Source: an uncultured Pelagibacteraceae bacterium (GTDB lineage: Bacteria > Pseudomonadota > Alphaproteobacteria > Pelagibacterales > Pelagibacteraceae). From it: 64,000 nucleotides of DNA. Every line of letters starts with the position of its first letter. Position 1 is the stretch's first letter. Under the pieces are notes generated by a model. It did not search any database. It worked only from the letters and a program-made list of their open reading frames with translations, and had not been told where the DNA came from. This document shows, one piece after another, positions 1 to 9,235 of this stretch. The position numbers and the translations under genes are program-made. Location of the stretch: positions 1-64,000 of the forward strand of contig CACJUO010000003.1 in NCBI GenBank assembly GCA_902596675.1, given 5' to 3'.

Positions 1-1
1 A

Positions 2-526
2 CTTAGAACTTTTCAAATAGCTCATGAATTCTCAAATATGACAGTTCTTGAAAATCTAATGATGGTACCTGGTAATCAGTCTGGTGAAATTTTATTAAAT
101 GCACTTTTAAAACCAAATTTAATTAAAAAAGAAGAGGATATAATAAGAGCAAAAGCATACGAAGTAACTGAGTTTTTAAATCTTAAACATCTAGCAAATG
201 AACGTGCTGGCAACTTATCTGGAGGTCAAAAAAAGTTATTAGAACTTGGAAGAACCATGATGGTTGATGCAAAACTAGTATTATTGGATGAAGTAGGAGC
301 AGGAGTAAATAGAACATTGTTAAAAGACTTAGGCTCAGCAATCTTAAGACTTAACAAAGAAAAAAACTATACTTTTTGTATGATTGAACATGATATGGAT
401 TTTATAAGCAGAATGTGTGATCCAGTTATTGTAATGTCAGAAGGCTCTGTTCTTTTTGAGGGAACTTCAGATGAAGTTAAGAAAAACGAAAAAGTTATAG
501 ATAGTTATTTAGGTAGAAAGAAGTGA
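2..526 (+). CDS. livG: Branched-chain amino acid ABC transporter ATP-binding protein LivG (5' truncated)
   Basis: This is the C-terminal part of a cytoplasmic ABC ATPase. The track starts it at an internal ATG, but the same frame is open to the window edge and encodes RTFQIAHEFSNMTVLENLM, the usual LivG sequence after the Walker A loop. The real start and Walker A therefore lie upstream of the window. The signature LSGGQKK, the Walker B stretch LVLLDEVGAGVN and the switch His in MIEHDMDF are visible. It is followed with no gap by LivF, LivH and LivM, so the family assignment is firm. Together they energise uptake of branched-chain or other small amino acids or amides; the substrate cannot be read from the ATPase. 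Confidence 0.88.
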   Translation, partial: LRTFQIAHEFSNMTVLENLMMVPGNQSGEILLNALLKPNLIKKEEDIIRAKAYEVTEFLNLKHLANERAGNLSGGQKKLLELGRTMMVDAKLVLLDEVGAGVNRTLLKDLGSAILRLNKEKNYTFCMIEHDMDFISRMCDPVIVMSEGSVLFEGTSDEVKKNEKVIDSYLGRKK

Positions 527-1234
527 ATGGCATTTTTTGAGGGAAATAAAATGACAGGAGGATACGGCGATGGTCCTGATATAATTAGCTCATGCTCTAT
601 AAATGTTAATAGGGGAGAGATAGTTGCTATTCTCGGACCAAATGGAGCTGGCAAATCCACAGCAATGAAGGCAATGCTTGGATTGTTAAATCTAAAATCA
701 GGTAATATTTCAATTGATGGAGAAGATATTTCTAAACTATCTCCTCAAGATAGAGTTAAAAAGGGAATATCATTTGTACCACAAACTAGAAATGTTTTCG
801 CAGAACTTACTGTAAAAGAAAATTTAGAAGTTGGTGCTTTTTTAAGAAAAGATAATGTAAACAATGTTATCGAGGAAATATATGATCTATTTCCAATCTT
901 AAGAGAAAAAAAAGATCAAGTTGTTGGACAATTATCAGGTGGACAAAGACAACAAGTAGCTTTGGGAAGAGCTTTAATGATAAAACCATCTGTTCTTATG
1001 TTAGATGAACCTACAGCAGGCGTTTCCCCAATAGTAATGGACGAATTGTTTGAACATATTATTAGAGTTAAAAATACAAAAGTAGCAATCATCATGGTCG
1101 AGCAAAATGCAAAACAGGCTTTAAGCATTTCTGATCGAGGATATGTTCTTGTAACTGGAGAAAATAAATTTGAGGGGTCTGGTAAGGAATTATTAAATGA
1201 TCCAGAAGTCAGGAGATCTTTCTTAGGAGCTTAG
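527..1234 (+). CDS. livF: Branched-chain amino acid ABC transporter ATP-binding protein LivF
   Basis: Second ATPase of the Liv importer, 235 residues, a normal LivF length. Walker A GPNGAGKS is at residues 37-44, the signature LSGGQ at 136-140 and Walker B LMLDEP at about 157-162, followed by a switch-loop His region (MVEQN, Gln in place of His, as is usual in LivF). The ATG directly follows the livG stop. A second ATG eight codons in (MTGGYGDG), preceded by GAGGGA, is possible, but the first start matches the usual N-terminus better. It would pair with LivG on the LivHM permease. Confidence 0.92.
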   Translation: MAFFEGNKMTGGYGDGPDIISSCSINVNRGEIVAILGPNGAGKSTAMKAMLGLLNLKSGNISIDGEDISKLSPQDRVKKGISFVPQTRNVFAELTVKENLEVGAFLRKDNVNNVIEEIYDLFPILREKKDQVVGQLSGGQRQQVALGRALMIKPSVLMLDEPTAGVSPIVMDELFEHIIRVKNTKVAIIMVEQNAKQALSISDRGYVLVTGENKFEGSGKELLNDPEVRRSFLGA

Positions 1235-1235
1235 T

Positions 1236-2246
1236 ATGGATTTAATTAATGCAGTAATAGTTTTATTGAATTATACAATTATTCCAGCCTTAACATATGG
1301 TTCTCAATTAGCTCTTGGAGCAATTTTTGTAACATTAATATACGGTATTTTAAGATTTGCTAACTTTGCAACTGGGGATATGATGTCATTTGGTACAATG
1401 TTTGCTGTACTTTTGACTTATTACTTCCAATCTATTGGAATTAATTTTGGTTTTCTGCCTACAGCCTTGCTCACTATTCCTTTTGCAATTTTTATGATGA
1501 TTTTATACATGCTGATAATTGATCAAACAGTATTTAAATATTACAGAATCAAGAAAAGTCCGCCAGTTATGCTTGCAATGGTCAGCGTTGGTGTAATGTT
1601 TGTAACACAAGCAATAATAAGAATTATAATTGGACCAACTGACCGAAGATTTTTAGATGGTGAAAAATTTATTTTAAAAGCAACTGAATTTAAAGAAATG
1701 ACAGGTCTTGCTGAAGGTTTAACAATTAAATCTACACAAATGATAACAATTGTAGTTACTATAATTGTTGTTGCAATTATGTTTTGGTTTTTAAATAAAA
1801 CTAAAACTGGAACTAGCATGAGGGCTTACTCAGATAATGAGGATTTAGCTCTACTTTCGGGAATAGATCCAAAACAAGTGGTTCTAATTACTTGGATTAT
1901 AGCTGGAATATTAGCAACAATTGGAGGGATTCTTTATGGTTTGGATAAAAGTTATAGACCATTCGTGTATTTTAATAACATGTTACCCATTTTTGCTGCT
2001 GCGATAGTAGGGGGGATAGGAAATCCATATGGAGCATTCTTTGGTGGTTATGTTATAGCATTTGCTGAAATATTTTTGACTTATGCATATAAAAGATTTT
2101 TAGTTTATATTTTGCCAGAGTCTTTAGAACCAAATTCGTTGATGCAATTATTATCAACAGATTATAAATTTGCGATCTCATTTTCGATACTAGTCATTGT
2201 TTTAATATTTAGACCATCAGGCATATTTGAAGGAAAACGTATATGA
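1236..2246 (+). CDS. livH: Branched-chain amino acid ABC transporter permease LivH
   Basis: Integral membrane permease of 336 residues with about eight hydrophobic segments. It carries the family pattern near the N-terminus (LIYGILRFANFATGDMMSFG) and the coupling region with YGLDKSYRPF and AAAIVGGIGNPYGAFFGG. It starts one base after the livF stop, and its last four bases overlap the livM start (ATGA), so it is translationally coupled to both neighbours. In the inner membrane it forms the LivHM channel. Family assignment is firm; substrate is inferred only from the family. Confidence 0.9.
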   Translation: MDLINAVIVLLNYTIIPALTYGSQLALGAIFVTLIYGILRFANFATGDMMSFGTMFAVLLTYYFQSIGINFGFLPTALLTIPFAIFMMILYMLIIDQTVFKYYRIKKSPPVMLAMVSVGVMFVTQAIIRIIIGPTDRRFLDGEKFILKATEFKEMTGLAEGLTIKSTQMITIVVTIIVVAIMFWFLNKTKTGTSMRAYSDNEDLALLSGIDPKQVVLITWIIAGILATIGGILYGLDKSYRPFVYFNNMLPIFAAAIVGGIGNPYGAFFGGYVIAFAEIFLTYAYKRFLVYILPESLEPNSLMQLLSTDYKFAISFSILVIVLIFRPSGIFEGKRI

Positions 2247-3613
2247 GGAATTATTTAAATATAATTGTAGCGTATTCGATAATGCTACTTTTAATTATTT
2301 TAGTTGGCATCTTTCAGTCTTGGTCTATCGCATTAACAATATTTAATTATTGTATGATTTCTGCAGTGATGACACTGGGAGCAAATATTCAATGGGGTTA
2401 TGCTGGCTTAATAAACTTTGGGATCATGGGTTATACAGCATTAGGTGGTTTGGCAGTTGTATTAGTATCTGTTGCGCCTGTCCCTGAAGCTTGGAGAGTT
2501 GGTGGAGTTAATATGATGACCTGCCTTGGAATAATTATATTAATGATTTTTTCTACAAGGTACATTTTAAAAAATATTCAAAAATCTAATAAAAGAAATT
2601 ACTTAGTAGCTGGAATAATTATTATTGGATTAATTCTAATAAAAATAATTGCTGGACCTGCAATTGAACAAATAGAAGCTGTTGATCCTGCAAAGACAGG
2701 GTTTCTTGGAGGACTTGGGTTACCAGTTTTATTCTCATGGATAGTTGGAGGACTTTTTGCTGCTGGGCTAGCATTTATTGTAGGGAAAGTGGCTTTAGGA
2801 TTAAGAGCAGATTATTTAGCTATTGCAACGTTATTGATAGCTGAAATTGTTGTTTCCATTATTAAACATGAAGATTGGTTAGCAAGAGGAGTTAAAAATG
2901 TTATTGGTTTAAAAAGACCAGCTCCTTATGAAATTGACCTACAAACTTCTCCTTGGTTTATAAATTTAGTAGAAAAATTTCACTCAGCAAAATTAGATCT
3001 TGCAAATTCATTGTCAGAGAGACAGGATATTTTAAATCAGTTGGTGATAGATGCATCATCTGTTTATGTAAAACTATGTTTTGCAGGCATGTTTTTAGTT
3101 GTAGTTATAATTTTATTAATAATTACACAAAAGGCTCTTTACTCGCCCTGGGGTAGAATGATGAGAGCAATAAGAGATAATGAAGAAGCTGCAAGCGCAA
3201 TGGGTAAGAATGTGGTTAAACAACATTTATTCATATTTATTTTAGGTTCTGCAATTGTGGGTATTGCTGGAGCTATGATGGTAACTAATGATGGACTGTT
3301 TACCCCAGGGAGCTATAGACCAATGAGATACACATTTGTAATTTGGGTAATGGTAATTGTTGGTGGTACAGGTAACAACTTTGGAGCAATTCTTGGAGGA
3401 TTTGTTGTATGGTTCTTGTGGGTAGAAGCAGCACCTATTGCTTTATTTTTCATAAATTTATTTACAGCTCATTTACCTGAAACGAATGATATCAAAATTC
3501 ATTTAATTAATAGTGCTCCATATTTTAGATTTTTGCTCGTTGGTATTGGACTTCTTCTGATAATGAGATTTAGACCTCAAGGAATAATTCCAGAAAAAAT
3601 TATAAAACAATAA
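2243..3613 (+). CDS. livM: Branched-chain amino acid ABC transporter permease LivM
   Basis: Second permease of the Liv importer, 456 residues, at the long end for LivM. The extra length is mainly two poorly conserved loops, around residues 100-150 and 220-275, between membrane segments. Conserved pieces are WGYAGLINFGIMGYTALG near residue 50, LRADYLAIATLLIAEI, the cytoplasmic coupling stretch MMRAIRDNEEAASAMGKNV and the C-terminal GGTGNNFGAILGG. It overlaps livH by 4 nt and ends the core operon. The matching binding protein is not downstream on this strand but convergent at 4274-5464. Confidence 0.9.
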   Translation: MRNYLNIIVAYSIMLLLIILVGIFQSWSIALTIFNYCMISAVMTLGANIQWGYAGLINFGIMGYTALGGLAVVLVSVAPVPEAWRVGGVNMMTCLGIIILMIFSTRYILKNIQKSNKRNYLVAGIIIIGLILIKIIAGPAIEQIEAVDPAKTGFLGGLGLPVLFSWIVGGLFAAGLAFIVGKVALGLRADYLAIATLLIAEIVVSIIKHEDWLARGVKNVIGLKRPAPYEIDLQTSPWFINLVEKFHSAKLDLANSLSERQDILNQLVIDASSVYVKLCFAGMFLVVVIILLIITQKALYSPWGRMMRAIRDNEEAASAMGKNVVKQHLFIFILGSAIVGIAGAMMVTNDGLFTPGSYRPMRYTFVIWVMVIVGGTGNNFGAILGGFVVWFLWVEAAPIALFFINLFTAHLPETNDIKIHLINSAPYFRFLLVGIGLLLIMRFRPQGIIPEKIIKQ

Positions 3614-3619
3614 TTTGCG

Positions 3620-4228
3620 ATGAGTTATTTCATTTTAGGGTTCTTTACAGGACTGAGTTTAATATTAGCTATTGGGGCTCAAAATATATTTGTAATTGAG
3701 CAAGGTTTAAAAAAACAATTTATTTTTACTGTATGTGCAATTTGCACATTATCAGATTTCCTTCTTATATTTTTAGGAATATTCTTATTCTATTATTTTG
3801 AGAGTTTTTTTTCACCTTTAGTTGATCTTATTCTAAATATTCTTTTATTTTTATTTTTAATTTATTTTATTTGGAAAAAACTGAAAAATATAAATATCAA
3901 TTTTGAAATAAATAGCAAAAATGAAACATCAAGTCTAAGTTCTGTAATATTTAAAACACTAGGTTTTACTTATTTAAATCCGCATGTCTATTCTGATACT
4001 GTTTTTTTTTTAGGAAACTTTTCGAAAAGTTTTTTAATTAATCAAAAAATATTATTTGGGTTTGGTGCAACTCTTTCATCAATAATATTTTTTTTTACAT
4101 TGGGATATTTGTCTAAGTTTTTATCTGATTATTTAAACAGCAACAGAGTTTGGAAAATTATTAATTTTTCGATAATTTTATTTATGTCGTCTCTTAGTAT
4201 TTACGTGTTAAACAATATTTTAGGATAA
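3620..4228 (+). CDS. LysE/ArgO-family amino acid exporter
   Basis: Inner-membrane exporter of 202 residues with about six membrane segments. The N-terminal stretch LAIGAQNIFVIEQGLKKQ and the later CTLSDFLLIFLGI are the LysE/ArgO hallmark, and FTYLNPHVYSDTVFFLG holds the conserved NPH of the family. It starts 6 nt after livM and is probably co-transcribed with it. Exporters of this family relieve intracellular excess of basic or other amino acids, so pairing with an amino acid importer makes sense as overflow protection. The exact amino acid is not known from sequence. Confidence 0.8.
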   Translation: MSYFILGFFTGLSLILAIGAQNIFVIEQGLKKQFIFTVCAICTLSDFLLIFLGIFLFYYFESFFSPLVDLILNILLFLFLIYFIWKKLKNININFEINSKNETSSLSSVIFKTLGFTYLNPHVYSDTVFFLGNFSKSFLINQKILFGFGATLSSIIFFFTLGYLSKFLSDYLNSNRVWKIINFSIILFMSSLSIYVLNNILG

Positions 4229-4231
4229 AAA

Positions 4232-4261
4232 AAACTCCAGCGATTTTCACCGCTGGAGTTT
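4232..4261. terminator. Shared rho-independent terminator between lysE-like gene and livK
   Basis: A perfect 11-bp stem (AAACTCCAGCG / CGCTGGAGTTT) with an 8-9 nt loop sits between the convergent stops. On the minus strand it is followed by a run of eight Us, so it is best fitted to end the livK transcript. On the plus strand the U-run is short. Confidence 0.85.
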
Positions 4262-4273
4262 AATAGTTAAGTA

Positions 4274-5464
4274 TTATCTTTGTTTTTTGTCTTTAAACTT
4301 ACCACCCTTAATTTCTTTTTCAATAAAGGCACCAGATGCTTCTCCAACATCTGTAAGTTCTACACTTGAAGCTCCTTCATAATTTACAGCTTTCCCACTA
4401 GCTAATAAATCTAAAGCTTTTTTCAATTCACCAGGATAAATTTTTTCTCCTGGAGCATTTGCAACAGACATTACATTTGCTTGGACAGTTCCTCTGTCAG
4501 CTTTTCCACCAGCTTGCATAGCCAATACTATCAAAGCTGCAGCATCGTAAGATTCTGAAGTGTAAGGACCTGAAGAATCAATTCCTGCGGCACCAGCAAC
4601 ATCTTTGAATATTGTTGCACCTTTACCCATTGATCCTGGAAGTGATCCAAAAGATTTATTTAAATCATTACCAAATCTGTCTGTTAAAGAGTCACCGATC
4701 ATGCCATCAGATAAAACAAATACATCAAATGCACCTGAGTCTAATGAGCCATCGATGATACTTCCTCCAGCTTGATCTAAGTAACCTAAAACAGCTAAAG
4801 CATCTCCACCGGCAGCTGCCAATGTAGCAACTTCTGCACCGTAGTCTCCTTTACCTTCTTCGTGAGCTGTCACAACAGTTACGTTTATACCGTGAGCTTT
4901 AACAGCCGCAACATATACATCTGCTAAACCTTTTCCATAATCATTATTTGTATGTGTAACTGCAATACTTTTAACTTTTCTATCTTTAGTAATATCTGCT
5001 AATACTTGACCACCTCTTGCATCAGATGGAGCAGTTCTAAAGAAATAACCGTTGTCTTTAAGATCAGTCAATCCTGGAGATGTAGCTGATGGTGAAATCA
5101 TAACGACACCATTTGGTACAGCAACATTTGTTGCTATTGCTCCAGTTACTCCAGAACAGTCAGCTCCCATAATTGCTACTACACCGCCAGATATTAAACC
5201 TTCTGCAGCAGCTGTTGCAGCAGCTGAGTCAACACAAGTTGAATCTGCTCTTTCAACAGAAATTTTTTTACCACCTAGCAATGAACCTGAGTCTGAAGCT
5301 TCTTTAAATGCAAGCTCTGCAGAAGCAGCCATAGCTGGAGTTAGGGACTCAATAGGACCTGTAAATCCTAAAATAATTCCCATTTTAATGCCATGTCCAT
5401 CTGAATATGCTTTTGAGGTAAAGCAAGATACAATGATAAACATCGCTAATACTAGTTTTTTCAT
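4274..5464 (-). CDS. livK: Branched-chain amino acid ABC transporter substrate-binding protein (LivK family)
   Basis: Periplasmic type I binding protein of 396 residues. It has a clear N-terminal signal peptide (MKKLVLAMFIIVSCFTSKAYS, cleavage probably before DGHG). The mature part begins IKMGIILGFTGPIESLTP and holds the typical LivK features MGADCSGVTGA, PSATSPGL, FRTAPSD and THTNNDYGKG. The codon usage gives a locally higher GC content, as expected for an abundant protein. GAGGG lies about 5-6 nt before the ATG. It is on the opposite strand from livGFHM and has its own terminator, but is the only Liv-type binding protein here and probably feeds that permease. Substrate remains open (Leu/Ile/Val, urea or amides). 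Confidence 0.87.
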   Translation of the reverse strand: MKKLVLAMFIIVSCFTSKAYSDGHGIKMGIILGFTGPIESLTPAMAASAELAFKEASDSGSLLGGKKISVERADSTCVDSAAATAAAEGLISGGVVAIMGADCSGVTGAIATNVAVPNGVVMISPSATSPGLTDLKDNGYFFRTAPSDARGGQVLADITKDRKVKSIAVTHTNNDYGKGLADVYVAAVKAHGINVTVVTAHEEGKGDYGAEVATLAAAGGDALAVLGYLDQAGGSIIDGSLDSGAFDVFVLSDGMIGDSLTDRFGNDLNKSFGSLPGSMGKGATIFKDVAGAAGIDSSGPYTSESYDAAALIVLAMQAGGKADRGTVQANVMSVANAPGEKIYPGELKKALDLLASGKAVNYEGASSVELTDVGEASGAFIEKEIKGGKFKDKKQR

Positions 5465-5475
5465 ATATTCCCTCT

Positions 5476-5489
5476 AATTGTTAACAATT
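5476..5489. promoter_or_regulatory. 14-bp palindrome in the livK leader
   Basis: AATTGTTAACAATT is a perfect palindrome lying immediately upstream of the livK ribosome binding site (GAGGG on the minus strand). It could be an operator, but AT-rich DNA makes such palindromes fairly often, so function is only a suggestion. Confidence 0.3.
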
Positions 5490-5536
5490 TGTAAAATTAA
5501 ATTAAATCCTATTAGTTATAATTTTCAATGACAAAA

Positions 5537-6394
5537 TTATCTCATTTTTTGTGCAAAAAACACAGAAGTAATTACAATTAATCCCCCGGTAACAGTAACT
5601 AAAGATGGAACTTCACCAAATATGAAAAAAGTAAGAATTAACCCAAAAACTGGGAACAAAGCGTAGAAAGGAAGTACCATATCAATTGGATAAAATTTAT
5701 ACAAATAAAACATCATTAAATGACCAAATAAAGAGATTATAGCTCCTGCATATAATACTGTAAGCCAACTTCCAATACTAATATTTTTAATAGTTTGAAT
5801 AGAAGTTCCTTCAAACAATACTGATAGTATAAATAAAATTACAAATCCAACTAAACTCATAAATGTATTTGTAAATTTTAAATCTAAATTTTTAAGATAC
5901 CTGGAGAAAACTTGCGATAAACCATAAAAAAACGCCATACAACAAATTAGGAGAGATCCCGTTAATTCCTCAACAACTTTTGGATCAAAAGCAAGTATCA
6001 CAATACCAAAAAAAGATGTCATGATAAGTAACCACTTTTTATAACTTATCTTTTCACTCAAAAATATTGAACTTAATATTATGCCAAAAGGAATAGAAAG
6101 CTGAGCTCCTATTGTTATAGGTGCTAGAATGCTTGAAGCGTTTATGGACAAATATAAAAACATATTAACCATAACGCCAAAACAAATTGAAAACCCAATC
6201 AAAGGGATAACATATTTTCTTTCAATTATTTGAAATTTAAAAAAAGGTATTAAACATAAAAACACAATTAACATTCTTAAACCACCAAAAAGAATTGGAG
6301 GTATTGTATCGTTTAATCCTAATTTACCTGTAGGATATGCACTTCCAAGGAGGAAGACTACAAATAAAATAAGTAATGTATGTTTGGTTGACAA
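5537..6394 (-). CDS. EamA/DMT-family transporter
   Basis: Ten-segment inner-membrane protein of 285 residues made of two EamA repeats. The first begins LILFVVFLLGSAYPTGKLGL, and a conserved segment FGIILSSIFLSEKISYKKW ends the first repeat. The second includes MFYLYKFYPIDMVLPFYALFPVFG. It is the last gene of the six-gene operon, 3 nt after the aldehyde dehydrogenase stop. DMT proteins of this type mostly export amino acids or metabolites; here it may remove a by-product of the operon's pathway. It looks closest to the DMT protein at 42149-43012 among the five in the window. Confidence 0.8.
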   Translation of the reverse strand: MSTKHTLLILFVVFLLGSAYPTGKLGLNDTIPPILFGGLRMLIVFLCLIPFFKFQIIERKYVIPLIGFSICFGVMVNMFLYLSINASSILAPITIGAQLSIPFGIILSSIFLSEKISYKKWLLIMTSFFGIVILAFDPKVVEELTGSLLICCMAFFYGLSQVFSRYLKNLDLKFTNTFMSLVGFVILFILSVLFEGTSIQTIKNISIGSWLTVLYAGAIISLFGHLMMFYLYKFYPIDMVLPFYALFPVFGLILTFFIFGEVPSLVTVTGGLIVITSVFFAQKMR

Positions 6395-6397
6395 TTA

Positions 6398-7879
6398 TTA
6401 TCTGATTGAGAAAGGATCTAAAGTTGGTTCATCAGAGGTATAATACCAAGTAGTTTTAACTCTAGTATAATCTTTAATTGATTCCATTCCTGCTTCCTTT
6501 CCATACCCGCTATCTTTAATTCCTCCAAAAGGTGCAGATGGTGAAATTAGTCTATAAGTGTTAACAAATGTTATTCCTGCCCTAATAGCATTAGATACTC
6601 TTAAACCTCTAGCAAAGTCACTGGTGTATACACCAGAAGATAATCCATATTGATTATCATTCATTTTTTCTATGACTTCTTTTTCATCATTAAATTTCAT
6701 GACAGATAAAACTGGTCCAAATAGTTCATTTTCAGCAGTCGGAAGATTGTGATTATCACACTCAATTATTGTTGGAGGAAAATAATAACCTTCATTAGAA
6801 AATGGATGTCTTTTTCCTCCACATTTAACCTTTCCACCTTGCTCTATTGTTTTTTTTATATTTTTTTCGATAATTTCTAGTTGCTTAAAGTTACTTAAAG
6901 GGCCCATTTCAGTATCAGGATCCATTGGAGCGCCAATTTTAATTTTTTCAGCTCTTTTTGTAAGTTTATCAAGAAACTCATCATAAATTCCTTTTTGCAA
7001 ATATAATCTTGAACCTGCAATACAACTTTGTCCACTAGCACCAAATATACCCGCAGTAATTCCATTGATAGCATTTTCTTGATGCGCATCATCAAATACT
7101 GCAACCGGGCTTTTTCCACCTAATTCTAAACTAACCTCAGACAAGTTTTCTGCAGAATTTCTAATAATATGTCTTGCAGTTTCAGGTCCTCCTGTAAAAG
7201 CCACTTTCTCAACTAAATCATGCGTGGTTAAAGCTTTACCACATGGATCTCCAAATCCCGTAATCACATTAACTACTCCTTTTGGAATACCAGTTTCCTC
7301 TATAAGTTTTGCAAATTCAAACATCACAGCAGGTGCAAGCTCAGAGGATTTAATTACAACTGTATTTCCCATAGCTAGAGCTGGAGCAAGTTTTGTTGCT
7401 GTTAAAAACATTTGGGAGTTCCATGGTACAATTGCTGCAATAACACCTATAGGTATTCTTGAGGTTATAGCTTGAATGTTTGGTTTGTCTATTGGTAGAA
7501 CAGTACCTTCAACTTTATCAGCCATACCAGCGTAATAGTCATAATATTCTGCGATATAGTTTGCTTGTTTGTTGGTCTCTCTAAATAGCTTTCCAGTATC
7601 AATCGTTTCAATCTTGCCAAGTAATTCTGCATTGTCTCTAAGTTTGTTTCCAATAGCTCTTAAAAATTTAGCTCTTTCTCTTGGCAATATTTTTGGCCAA
7701 TCCCCTTCAAAAGCTTTCTGAGCAGCTTTAACTGCTTTGTCGACATCGTTGGCACTTGCTTCTGGAACAACAGCCCATGGTTTGTTATCTTCTGGGTTTA
7801 ATGTTTCAAAAGTTTTTTTAGTATCAGAGTCAACCCATTCTCCTCCAATAAACATTTTATATTTTTTTAGTTCAGGCAT
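6398..7879 (-). CDS. NAD(P)-dependent aldehyde dehydrogenase
   Basis: Full-length ALDH of 493 residues oxidising an aldehyde to its acid. The cofactor-site stretch VPWNSQM is at 151-157, the general-base Glu at about 252 in LELGGKSP and the nucleophile Cys at about 286 in SGQSCIAGSR. The C-terminal APFGGIKDSGYGKEAGMES is also typical. It overlaps the upstream hydrolase stop by 8 nt, so is translationally coupled to it. By position it handles an aldehyde made by the LLM monooxygenase, ThDP enzyme and hydrolase of this operon. It resembles the broad betaine-aldehyde and hydroxymuconic-semialdehyde groups, but the substrate cannot be fixed. Confidence 0.88.
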   Translation of the reverse strand: MPELKKYKMFIGGEWVDSDTKKTFETLNPEDNKPWAVVPEASANDVDKAVKAAQKAFEGDWPKILPRERAKFLRAIGNKLRDNAELLGKIETIDTGKLFRETNKQANYIAEYYDYYAGMADKVEGTVLPIDKPNIQAITSRIPIGVIAAIVPWNSQMFLTATKLAPALAMGNTVVIKSSELAPAVMFEFAKLIEETGIPKGVVNVITGFGDPCGKALTTHDLVEKVAFTGGPETARHIIRNSAENLSEVSLELGGKSPVAVFDDAHQENAINGITAGIFGASGQSCIAGSRLYLQKGIYDEFLDKLTKRAEKIKIGAPMDPDTEMGPLSNFKQLEIIEKNIKKTIEQGGKVKCGGKRHPFSNEGYYFPPTIIECDNHNLPTAENELFGPVLSVMKFNDEKEVIEKMNDNQYGLSSGVYTSDFARGLRVSNAIRAGITFVNTYRLISPSAPFGGIKDSGYGKEAGMESIKDYTRVKTTWYYTSDEPTLDPFSIR

Positions 7880-8645
7880 TTTGTATATGGTCTTTTATTG
7901 TATTATTTACATCATCTGAGCATTCAATACTACAGAGATGTTTTCCTTTAGGAATAATTTTTACAACAGAATTTTTAATTTTTTTACCTAAATTAATTGA
8001 CATTTCTGGGGTTGATCCCACATCACCTTCACCAGTTATCACTAAAGTTTTAGTCTTGATGTTTTCAAATTTTTCATTGTCTTGATGTTTCACGAATAAG
8101 GAATAGATCTTTATAAAATTATTCATATTATTGTTTTGAAGAATTTTGAAAATTTTATCGGAGATGCCTGGATTTTTATTTAAAAAATCTTCTGTAAACC
8201 ACCTTTTAAGAGCATCTTTAGTAAGTTTATGATCTTTTTTGGTCTGTTCAAATCTATCATTTACAATTTTTTGCTCTTTATCAGATCGATTAAATATAGA
8301 ACACAAGAGTGTAAGAGAAGCTAATCTATCGTTAAATCTTGAAGCAAAATTTCTTGCAATTAATGAACCTATAGAAAAACCAACTAAGTGAACTTTATTA
8401 AATTTTAATTCATCCATTAAGTTTAATATTTGATTGGAAAAATCATCAAAACTTAAATCATTTTTGTTTAAAGGTGTTTTACCATGACCTAGAATATCAT
8501 AAATTAAAACAGTATTATCAAATTCATTTATCTGTGGATCCCATATAGAGTGATCAAGTCCCACACCGTGGATAAATATGATTGGAGTTCTATCTTTTTT
8601 ATTTAATATATAGAATGTACCTTTTGAGTCTGTTGCATGAATCAT
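7872..8645 (-). CDS. Alpha/beta hydrolase (enol-lactonase/MhpC-like)
   Basis: Cytoplasmic alpha/beta-fold hydrolase, 257 residues. The oxyanion stretch HGVG is at 26-29, the nucleophile elbow GFSIGS places Ser at 91, the acid is probably the Asp in TGEGDVGS, and the His is in PKGKHLCSIE. It is related to the second hydrolase at 21574-22344: both have RWFT(E/D)DF followed by KNP and a TGE.D.G.TP motif. Both also sit with an LLM monooxygenase. The likely role is hydrolysing an ester, lactone or C-C bond in a ring-opened product, but no substrate is known. Confidence 0.82.
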   Translation of the reverse strand: MIHATDSKGTFYILNKKDRTPIIFIHGVGLDHSIWDPQINEFDNTVLIYDILGHGKTPLNKNDLSFDDFSNQILNLMDELKFNKVHLVGFSIGSLIARNFASRFNDRLASLTLLCSIFNRSDKEQKIVNDRFEQTKKDHKLTKDALKRWFTEDFLNKNPGISDKIFKILQNNNMNNFIKIYSLFVKHQDNEKFENIKTKTLVITGEGDVGSTPEMSINLGKKIKNSVVKIIPKGKHLCSIECSDDVNNTIKDHIQNA

Positions 8646-8647
8646 TA

Positions 8648-9235
8648 TTACTTTGGTTCAATGCCCATTTCCTTCATGTCTTGGTATCTATCACCTGTTC
8701 TAGCATGTGCTCTTCCAGTTGAAGCACCTCCAATTGCGATTACAATTTCGTCATCAAATGGAGCATCATGTATTGTAAACTCATGTGTTAAATAATAAGG
8801 CCTTAAACCTGAGTCAGTTTTATGCATCATTGGAATTGATATTTTTGATCCAGCAGGACCCCTCGTGTTTGTAAAACTTAGGTAAGAAGTACCACCGACT
8901 GCATCTCTAAATTTATTACCAAATCTCAATGTATGGATAAAAGCAGATGCATGCTCAATTTCTCCATTTAATCCAACTACACCAGCTTTTCCATAAGCTA
9001 ATATTTTATCAGGAGAACCTATTTCTTTGATTAATTCTGGGACAAGTAAATCTCCAAGTTTTGGAGCTAGATCTAAAATTATAGGTTTTAAATCTTCTAC
9101 AAAACCTTTCCCGTCCCAAGGATTTTTAAAAATTGCTGCTACAGAAACCATTAAAACTGGATCTTTAGCTTCTTTTCCACCCTCAATAAAAGTTTTATCT
9201 ACAAATTTATTAAATTTTCTTAATTCTAATTTCAT
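8648..9235 (-). CDS. AA_synth (DUF1185) family protein
   Basis: Soluble protein of 195 residues. The C-terminal stretch IAIGGASTGRAHARTGDRYQDM and the central YGKAGVVGLNGEIEHASAFIHT match my memory of the Pfam AA_synth family, whose biochemical role is not established despite its name. The gene overlaps the ThDP enzyme start region by 4 nt and precedes the hydrolase by 2 nt. It is therefore an integral member of the operon and presumably catalyses or assists one step of the same pathway. I do not assign a reaction. Confidence 0.72.
   Translation of the reverse strand: MKLELRKFNKFVDKTFIEGGKEAKDPVLMVSVAAIFKNPWDGKGFVEDLKPIILDLAPKLGDLLVPELIKEIGSPDKILAYGKAGVVGLNGEIEHASAFIHTLRFGNKFRDAVGGTSYLSFTNTRGPAGSKISIPMMHKTDSGLRPYYLTHEFTIHDAPFDDEIVIAIGGASTGRAHARTGDRYQDMKEMGIEPK

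Noticed and set aside
5052-5477. 141-aa plus-strand ORF opposite livK
   Set aside because: It lies wholly within the livK gene on the other strand; its Ala/Pro/Ser-rich composition is the reflection of livK codons. The same holds for most short ORFs in the track.
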